Shown: piece by piece, positions 6,160 through 10,037 of the stretch
Numbering within the stretch: position 1 is the stretch's first letter
Layout of the letters: each line of letters starts with the position of its first letter
NCBI RefSeq assembly: GCF_902490045.1
Contig: NZ_CABUCJ010000087.1
Location: 1-10,037 of the forward strand
DNA from: an uncultured Anaerotruncus sp.
GTDB lineage: Bacteria > Bacillota > Clostridia > Oscillospirales > Ruminococcaceae
Length of the DNA: 10,037 nucleotides
Reading direction: 5' to 3'
The notes under the pieces: model-generated
Database searches by the model: none
What the model was told of the DNA's origin: nothing
What the model saw: the letters and a program-made list of their open reading frames with translations, nothing else
Program-made: the position numbers and the translations under genes

Positions 6160-6201
6160 GGCGCAGGATATGGAATCGACCGCAGGAGAGGAGGGTTGAC
6201 A

Positions 6202-6336
6202 ATGCTTCGGACCTATCAGCCGAAAAAGCTCCAGAGGAAAAAAGAACACGGTTTCCGCAAACGTATGGCGACCAAGAACGGCCGCAAGGTGCTTGCCCGC
6301 AGGAGGGCAAAGGGCAGGGCCCGCCTGACCCACTGA
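6202..6336 (+). CDS. rpmH: 50S ribosomal protein L34
   Basis: A 44-residue, highly basic protein of the large ribosomal subunit, of normal family length. The L34 pattern is clear: MLRTYQPKK at the start, HGFRKRMATKNGRKVLARRR in the middle and a short KGRARLTH end. ATG 6202 is preceded by AGGAGGG with 6 nt spacing. Upstream in-frame starts (for example at 6106) would overlap the promoter and add residues that are not L34. It is driven by the consensus promoter at 6078-6107 and is followed by hairpins that probably limit read-through into rnpA. Confidence 0.98.
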   Translation: MLRTYQPKKLQRKKEHGFRKRMATKNGRKVLARRRAKGRARLTH

Positions 6337-6348
6337 TCCCGGTCTGTT

Positions 6349-6367
6349 CCCCGCGCTTCGCGCGGGG
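6349..6367 (+). other. Strong GC hairpin after rpmH
   Basis: CCCCGCGC (6349-6356) and GCGCGGGG (6360-6367) form an 8-bp all-GC stem with a 3-nt loop, 13 nt after the rpmH stop. It lacks a following T-run, so it is more likely a 3' mRNA-stabilising or processing structure than an intrinsic terminator. Confidence 0.6.
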
Positions 6368-6396
6368 CGGCGGGACGCCTTCCCCGGCAGCCACTT

Positions 6397-6421
6397 TCGC
6401 GGCGCCGCGATGTTTGCATCG
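6397..6421 (+). repeat. Palindrome with overlapping small hairpin, rpmH-rnpA spacer
   Basis: TCGCGGCGCCGCGA (6397-6410) is a perfect 14-bp palindrome. CGATG (6408-6412) and CATCG (6417-6421) form a second small stem sharing bases 6408-6410 with it. The two cannot form fully at once. No function is known. Confidence 0.4.
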
Positions 6422-6431
6422 GAAAATAGAC

Positions 6432-6463
6432 GGCCACAGCTCGCGTTGTGGTCTTTATTTTTA
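6432..6463 (+). terminator. Terminator-like hairpin between rpmH and rnpA
   Basis: CCACAGC (6434-6440), loop TCGC, GTTGTGG (6445-6451) form a 7-bp stem with one G-T pair; two more pairs (one wobble) extend it outwards to 6432 and 6453. It is followed by TCTTTATTTTTAT, a U-rich tail broken by A residues. It looks like an intrinsic, probably partial, terminator that would let L34 be made in excess of the RNase P protein. No new sigma-A promoter is obvious before rnpA, so some read-through is expected. Confidence 0.6.
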
Positions 6464-6513
6464 TCAGGCGGCCGCGGGCCGGAGGGGTCCCGCTGCATGT
6501 TTGGAGGAAGATC

Positions 6514-6849
6514 ATGCTCCACACCGAAACCCTGACGCTCAACAAGGAATTCCGCAGAGCCTACTATCGGGGCCGTGCCTTTACCACTCCTGTAGTTGTG
6601 GTCTACGTCCTCAAAAACCACAAAGGCATCAACCGCATCGGGCTGACCGCCACCAAGAAGATCGGCAAGGCGGTCAGGCGCAACCGCGCGCGGCGGGTCC
6701 TCAAGGAGGCCTACCGCCTGCTGGAGCCGCAGTTCCCCGTCGGGAACGACTACGTCTTTGTCGCCCGCACCAAAACGGTGTTCGCCTCCACGCAGGAGGT
6801 CATGCGGGCGATGCGGTCGGTCATTGAGAAGCTGGGCAAAAAATCATGA
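6514..6849 (+). CDS. rnpA: Ribonuclease P protein component
   Basis: A 111-residue basic protein that binds the RNase P RNA and helps it bind precursor tRNA for 5' maturation. The family signature is visible as KIGKAVRRNRARRVLKEAYR (residues 49-68), containing the RNR motif; the N-terminal LNKEFRRAYYRGR and the mid-strand NRIGLTATKK also fit. ATG 6514 is chosen because GGAGG lies 6 nt upstream and MLHTETLTLNKEF aligns with normal RnpA starts; an upstream in-frame ATG at 6448 would add 22 residues overlapping the terminator-like hairpin. The stop codon overlaps the yidD start (ATGA), indicating translational coupling. Confidence 0.97.
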   Translation: MLHTETLTLNKEFRRAYYRGRAFTTPVVVVYVLKNHKGINRIGLTATKKIGKAVRRNRARRVLKEAYRLLEPQFPVGNDYVFVARTKTVFASTQEVMRAMRSVIEKLGKKS

Positions 6850-7094
6850 AACGGCTGCTGCTCTTCCTGATCAGGCTCTACCAGCGGCTGCTGTCCCCCC
6901 TCAAGGGAAAACCCACCTGCCGCTTCTATCCGACCTGTTCGGCCTATGCCTACACCGCCGTCGAGCGCTTCGGCGCGCTGCGCGGCGGCTATCTCGCGCT
7001 GAGGCGGATTTTAAAGTGCCATCCGTTTCACCCGGGCGGGATCGATCCCGTCCCCGAGACCTTTTCATTTCGAAATCAAAAAGAGAGGAACTAG
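6846..7094 (+). CDS. yidD: Membrane protein insertion efficiency factor YidD
   Basis: An 82-residue member of the YidD/DUF37 family, a small membrane-associated protein between rnpA and yidC that assists YidC-dependent membrane insertion in E. coli. The N-terminal segment (residues 3-18) is amphipathic/hydrophobic. The family core follows: CRFYPTCSAYA (25-35), the GGYLALRRILKCHPFHPGG stretch (47-65) and DPVP (67-70). The three conserved Cys (25, 31, 58) are present. It starts with ATG 6846 inside the rnpA stop (4-nt overlap) and ends 5 nt before yidC. The length is typical. Confidence 0.96.
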   Translation: MKRLLLFLIRLYQRLLSPLKGKPTCRFYPTCSAYAYTAVERFGALRGGYLALRRILKCHPFHPGGIDPVPETFSFRNQKERN

Positions 7095-7099
7095 AATAG

Positions 7100-8167
7100 A
7101 TGGCTTGGCTATATTCCGTATTCGGTTACCCGCTCGGCTGGGTAATGTGGGCCTGCTTCAAGATGATCCCCATCTACGGCGTCGCCCTGCTGCTCTTTAC
7201 CATTATCGTGCGCGCCTGCCTGGTCCCGCTTTCGATCAAGCAGCAGAAGTCGATGGTGAAGATGCAGATCTTCAAGCCCCGCATGGAGGAAATCCAGAAG
7301 AAGTACGCCAACAACAAGGAAAAAATGAACGAAGAGATGATGAAGCTCTACCAGGAGGAGAACTACAACCCGATGTCGGGCTGTCTCCCGATGGCGATCC
7401 AGATGCCCATCCTCTTCGGTCTTTACGACGTCATCCAGCGGCCGCTGACCCACCTGCTCCGGGTGGCCGGCCCGACCATTGAGAGTGCGACCGAGATCGC
7501 GGCGGGGCTCCTCAACAACGCGAACCTCGCAAAGGACTACTCCCGCCAGATCCGCATCATCGACGCGGTCAACCAGAACCCCGACGCCTTTTCCGGCCTG
7601 GGGGATTTCGTGCAGAAGGTGCAGTCGCTCGACCTCACCATCGGCCCCATCGACCTGACCCAGCAGCCGACCTTCGCGCTCAACATCCTGCTGCTCATCC
7701 CGATCCTCTCCTTCCTGACCTCTGTGCTCGTATCGTGGGTCTCGATGCGCCAGACCTCGGCCGCCGCGGGGGACAACGCCGCTGCCGCCGGCATGTCCAA
7801 GGGCATGATGCTCATGATGCCGCTGATGTCCGCGTGGATCTCCTTTGTGGTTCCCGCCGGCCTGGGCGTTTACTGGGTCATCTCCAACCTGCTCATGGCG
7901 CTGCAGACCTTCCTGCTCAACCGCTATATGAATCCCGTGAAGCTCGCGGAGCAGGCCCGGGTGGAATATGAGGCCAAGAAGGAAGCCGAACGCCAGGCCA
8001 AAATCGAGGCCAAAAAGCGCGCGCGCGAACGCGGCGAAAAGGACATCGACGCCGCGCTCTCCCAGAAGGAGATCAACCGCATCAAGCTGGCCGAGGCCAG
8101 AAAGCGCGACGCCGAGAAATACGGAGAAGTTTACGTGGAAGTAACCGACGACGACCTGAAGGCGTAA
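7100..8167 (+). CDS. yidC: Membrane protein insertase YidC (SpoIIIJ/Oxa1 family)
   Basis: A 355-residue polytopic insertase that works alone or with SecYEG. The Gram-positive type lacks the large E. coli periplasmic domain, as here. Hydrophobic segments lie at about 25-45, 97-115, 192-213, 237-251 and 255-273. Arg38 in IIVRACLVPL is the conserved groove arginine. The NPMSGCLPMAIQMPILFGLY segment (90-109) is diagnostic. A cytoplasmic hairpin rich in Lys/Glu follows the first helix (50-88). The C-terminal tail (about 281-345) is a long charged helix rich in KKEAERQAKIEAKKRARERG-type sequence. There is no lipoprotein signal and Cys, unlike Bacillus SpoIIIJ; the protein begins directly at its first helix region. 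An AGAGG lies 11 nt before ATG 7100. Confidence 0.97.
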   Translation: MAWLYSVFGYPLGWVMWACFKMIPIYGVALLLFTIIVRACLVPLSIKQQKSMVKMQIFKPRMEEIQKKYANNKEKMNEEMMKLYQEENYNPMSGCLPMAIQMPILFGLYDVIQRPLTHLLRVAGPTIESATEIAAGLLNNANLAKDYSRQIRIIDAVNQNPDAFSGLGDFVQKVQSLDLTIGPIDLTQQPTFALNILLLIPILSFLTSVLVSWVSMRQTSAAAGDNAAAAGMSKGMMLMMPLMSAWISFVVPAGLGVYWVISNLLMALQTFLLNRYMNPVKLAEQARVEYEAKKEAERQAKIEAKKRARERGEKDIDAALSQKEINRIKLAEARKRDAEKYGEVYVEVTDDDLKA

Positions 8168-8174
8168 ACAGGAC

Positions 8175-8196
8175 TTGCCGCCCGATCATGCGGCAA
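8175..8196 (+). other. Hairpin in the yidC-jag spacer
   Basis: TTGCCGC (8175-8181) and GCGGCAA (8190-8196) form a perfect 7-bp stem with an 8-nt loop, between the yidC stop and the jag ribosome binding site (GGAGGTG, 8205-8211). No T-run follows, so transcription probably continues; it may affect jag translation or mRNA stability. Confidence 0.5.
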
Positions 8197-8221
8197 ATCA
8201 TCACGGAGGTGTAAATAAGCC

Positions 8222-9487
8222 ATGCGTGAAGTCATTAAGGAAGCGCGCGGCGTCGAGGAGGCCCTCGACCTCGCCTGCCAGGAACTGGGCGTCGAGCGCG
8301 ACGCGATAGATTTTGAAATCATCACCCTGCCCAAGCGCGGCTTTTTGGGCCTGCGCAACACCCCTGCCAAGGTGCGCGTATTCATCGAGGAGCCCGAGGC
8401 GCCCGCCCCCAAACGGCGGGAGGAGCGGGCCGAGCGCTCGGATAAAAAGGAAAATACTGGAAAACAGCAGCGGCAGGAACCCCGCAGGGAGCCCAAGAAA
8501 CAGGAGCCCCGCGCGGAGAAACCCGCCCCCAGGGCGGAGGATAAGCCGGCGCAGGCCGCGGAGCCGAAACCGGAAGCAAAGCCCGAGCCCGCCGAGCCGC
8601 AGCCGCCGCTGGAGTTCGTCTCCGCGGACACGCTCGAGGGCAAGGCGCGCACCGCCGCCGACTATGTCAAGTCGGTGCTGGCCGAGATGGGCGTGGCGGC
8701 GGAAATCTCCGTGGCGTTCACCGACAACGGCATTGTCATGCGCCTGTCGGGCGAGGGGCTGGGCGTCATCATCGGGCGCCGCGGCGAGACGCTCGACGCG
8801 CTGCAGTACCTCTCCGGGCTGGTCGCCAACCGCCAGGAGGGCGACTACATGCGCGTGACGATCGATTCGGGCAACTACCGTGAAAAGCGGGAGCGCACGC
8901 TCCAGCAGCTCGCGCGCAAGCTCTCCGCCTCCGCGGTCCGCTATGGGAGGCCGTCGACACTCGAGCCGATGAACCCCTATGAGCGCCGCATCATCCACTC
9001 GACCGTTTCGGGGATCGAGGGCGTGACCTCCTCCTCCATCGGGGAGGAGCCCAACCGCCGTGTGGTCATTTCCCCGACCAATCCGCGCCCGCAGCAGCGG
9101 GGCGGGAAGGGCCGCGGCCCGCGCCCGGGCGGCGCGGGCGGAAGCCGCCCTCCCCGCAGGGACGGACGGCCCGGCGAGGGTCGTCCGCGTGACGACAGGC
9201 CCCGTGACGACCGTCCGCGCGACGACCGCCGCGGAGGGGACAGGCCGCCCCGCAGGGACGGGTTCCGCAGCGACCGCGGCCCGCGCCGGGACGGCGCGCC
9301 GCGCGAGAGCGTCAAGCCGACCCCGACCGACGTCGACAGGGAATACATGAAGGAGCTCGAGCGGGAGCCCGAGCACTATGTGAAGCCCGACTCCGACGGG
9401 CAGGCCGCGCAGACGCGCAGCGAACCCGCGCGTCCCGCCGCCCGCGTCGAAGAGGATCTGCCGCTCTACGGCAAGATCGACCTGTAA
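8222..9487 (+). CDS. jag: RNA-binding protein Jag/KhpB with extended arginine-rich tail
   Basis: A 421-residue protein, roughly twice B. subtilis Jag (about 208). Order: Jag_N domain (1-55, with KRGFLG at 38-43); a charged Lys/Glu/Pro-rich linker (about 58-128); a KH domain with the GxxG loop IGRRGE (184-189); an R3H domain with RxxxH at Arg255-His259 and EEPNRRVVI (275-283). After the R3H domain, where the family usually ends, there is a roughly 138-residue tail: an Arg/Gly/Asp/Pro-rich part (about 288-361, three PRRDG copies and a triple RPRDD repeat) and an acidic end closing with LPLYGKIDL. KhpB binds RNA, partners KhpA in some Firmicutes, and affects cell division and wall synthesis. ATG 8222 has GGAGGTG 10 nt upstream. 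The yidC-jag order is conserved. The tail is probably disordered and may add RNA binding (inference). Confidence 0.95.
   Translation: MREVIKEARGVEEALDLACQELGVERDAIDFEIITLPKRGFLGLRNTPAKVRVFIEEPEAPAPKRREERAERSDKKENTGKQQRQEPRREPKKQEPRAEKPAPRAEDKPAQAAEPKPEAKPEPAEPQPPLEFVSADTLEGKARTAADYVKSVLAEMGVAAEISVAFTDNGIVMRLSGEGLGVIIGRRGETLDALQYLSGLVANRQEGDYMRVTIDSGNYREKRERTLQQLARKLSASAVRYGRPSTLEPMNPYERRIIHSTVSGIEGVTSSSIGEEPNRRVVISPTNPRPQQRGGKGRGPRPGGAGGSRPPRRDGRPGEGRPRDDRPRDDRPRDDRRGGDRPPRRDGFRSDRGPRRDGAPRESVKPTPTDVDREYMKELEREPEHYVKPDSDGQAAQTRSEPARPAARVEEDLPLYGKIDL
9182..9226 (+). repeat. Triple tandem repeat in the jag tail
   Basis: Three in-frame 15-nt units encode RPRDD three times (residues 321-335). 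The copies differ at synonymous positions (CGT/AGG and CCG/CCC), so this is either an old expansion or selection on the protein sequence rather than a fresh DNA slippage event. Confidence 0.85.
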
Positions 9488-9501
9488 CACCGATTGTGAC
9501 T

Positions 9502-9531
9502 GCGAGGAGGTTTCACGTGAAACCTCCTCGC
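9502..9531. other. parS: parS-like centromere site in a perfect 30-bp palindrome
   Basis: The centre (9509-9524), GGTTTCACGTGAAACC, matches the Firmicute parS consensus TGTTTCACGTGAAACA at 14 of 16 positions, differing only at the two outermost bases in a symmetric way. The symmetry continues outwards through GCGAGGA/TCCTCGC arms, so all 30 bases are self-complementary about 9516/9517. ParB (Spo0J) binds parS, spreads and loads condensin to organise and segregate the origin. The location, in the jag-mnmE spacer about 5 kb from oriC, fits. As RNA it could also form a long hairpin downstream of jag, but the nearest T-run (9548-9553) is 16 nt beyond the stem. Confidence 0.85.
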
Positions 9532-9583
9532 TTGCACGTTCCGACCATTTTTTCAGGGAGGCCGACGGCCGGGAGGAGGAAGG

Positions 9584-10037
9584 ATGCAGAGCATTGATAC
9601 GATCGCGGCGGTAGCGACGCCGTTTGGAACCGGCGGCATCGGCGTGGTGCGCCTCTCCGGATCCGAGGCGGCCGTGGTCGCGGACCGGGTGGTCCGGCTG
9701 GCCGGGGAAAAGACCGTGGCCGGGATGAGGGGATATACCTGCGCCTATGGACGGGCGTGGGACGCGGATGGGGAGATCGATGAGGCGGTCGTCACCCGCT
9801 TTCGCGCGCCGAGGAGCTTCACGGGGGAGGAGGTCGTTGAAATCGCCGTTCACGGCGGCGTTTACCTCGTCAACCGGCTTCTGCGCGCCTGCGCCGCGGC
9901 CGGCGCCCGCCTCGCGCTCGCGGGGGAGTTTACCCGGCGCGCCTTTTTGAACGGCAAGCTCGATCTGACGCAGGCGGAGGCGGTCGCCGACCTCATCTCC
10001 GCCGAGGGGCGGCAGGCGGCGCGCGCCGCGCTGAGCG
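9584..10037 (+). CDS. mnmE: tRNA modification GTPase MnmE, N-terminal 151 residues (cut by window edge)
   Basis: MnmE (TrmE) works with MnmG (GidA) to place the cmnm5 group on U34 of certain tRNAs. The visible part is the N-terminal formyl-tetrahydrofolate-binding, dimerising domain: MQSIDTIAAVATPFGTGGIG at the start (IGVVRLSG continues to residue 26), FTGEEVVEIAVHGG (79-92), GEFTRRAFLNGKLD (114-127) and TQAEAVADLI (129-138), all strongly diagnostic. The G domain and the C-terminal CxGK end lie off the right edge. ATG 9584 is preceded by a GGGAGGAGGA purine stretch giving several possible ribosome binding registers (4-7 nt). It follows the parS palindrome; mnmG, rsmG and parAB would be expected further right by analogy with other Firmicutes. 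Confidence 0.97.
   Translation, partial: MQSIDTIAAVATPFGTGGIGVVRLSGSEAAVVADRVVRLAGEKTVAGMRGYTCAYGRAWDADGEIDEAVVTRFRAPRSFTGEEVVEIAVHGGVYLVNRLLRACAAAGARLALAGEFTRRAFLNGKLDLTQAEAVADLISAEGRQAARAALS

Larger units (their letters stand above)
5835..6201. other. Divergent dnaA-rpmH intergenic region
   Basis: This 367-bp region holds no gene. It carries the dnaA promoter and leader (minus strand), the rpmH promoter and leader (plus strand), scattered DnaA-box-like sites and an AT-rich patch at 5991-6009, each listed separately. It corresponds to the upstream half of the bipartite Bacillus-type origin. Short palindromes include CCGCCGGCGG at 6040-6049. Confidence 0.8.

Noticed and set aside
6349..6367. 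GC hairpin after rpmH as the rpmH terminator
   Set aside because: No T-run follows; GC-rich sequence continues. The hairpin at 6432-6463 is a better terminator candidate.
5998..6621. 207-codon minus-strand open frame covering rpmH and part of rnpA
   Set aside because: It is antisense to rpmH and rnpA and their promoter. No family resemblance and no ribosome site that I can support.
9502..9553. 30-bp palindrome as a classical intrinsic terminator of jag
   Set aside because: The T-run at 9548-9553 is 16 nt beyond the stem, too far for a standard terminator. The central parS match explains the site better, though a dual role is not excluded.
9517..9597. Small ORF starting at the GTG in the parS palindrome, with GGAGG 6 nt upstream
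   Set aside because: The apparent ribosome site is the left arm of the palindrome. The 26-codon product has no recognisable features and runs into mnmE in another frame.
8201..9853. 550-codon minus-strand open frame opposite jag and mnmE
   Set aside because: It is antisense to well-recognised Jag and MnmE reading frames. Its composition is low-complexity A/R/G/P typical of shadows.

Overview
This window is the chromosomal replication-origin neighbourhood of a GC-rich Firmicute, most likely a member of the Clostridia (Oscillospirales/Ruminococcaceae-like). The gene order matches the Bacillus subtilis origin region. On the minus strand, reading leftwards from position 5834, are dnaA, the dnaA-dnaN origin spacer, dnaN, rlbA (yaaA), recF, remB (DUF370) and gyrB, which is cut by the left edge. 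On the plus strand, reading rightwards from position 6202, are rpmH, rnpA, yidD, yidC and jag (khpB), then a parS-like palindrome and mnmE, which is cut by the right edge. The clostridial assignment is inference: it rests on the GC-rich codon use, the presence of remB, a YidC without a lipoprotein signal, and DnaA domain IV sequence, not on a database search.

Left arm (1-4142): five genes point away from the origin. They supply the clamp (DnaN), recombinational repair (RecF), the supercoiling enzyme subunit (GyrB) and two small nucleic-acid-binding proteins (RlbA, RemB). Spacing is tight: 22 nt dnaN-rlbA, 3 nt rlbA-recF, 13 nt recF-remB and 84 nt remB-gyrB. The last gap contains small inverted repeats.

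Origin (4143-4505): the spacer holds a crowd of GTGGA/TCCAC DnaA-box cores, mostly of the variant TGTGGAAAA type. On the dnaN side it holds a GC-rich block followed by TAG triplets and a less GC-rich purine tract. That is the order of elements described for the B. subtilis unwinding region (DnaA box, GC block, DnaA-trio, unwinding element). The dnaA promoter region (5835-6201) carries further box-like sites, a good sigma-A promoter for dnaA on the minus strand and a near-perfect divergent one for rpmH on the plus strand.

Right arm (6078-10037): ribosomal protein L34, the RNase P protein, YidD, the YidC insertase and the RNA-binding protein Jag form the conserved cluster. A terminator-like hairpin lies between rpmH and rnpA. 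Jag has an unusually long arginine-rich tail after its R3H domain. Between jag and mnmE a perfect 30-bp palindrome contains a 14/16 match to the parS site bound by ParB/Spo0J, so replication initiation and origin segregation signals lie within about 5 kb.

Everything here is a recognised housekeeping system. I see no mobile element, CRISPR array, tRNA or rRNA, and no evidence for a novel multigene system. The points worth a second look are small cis-acting sites and the Jag tail.
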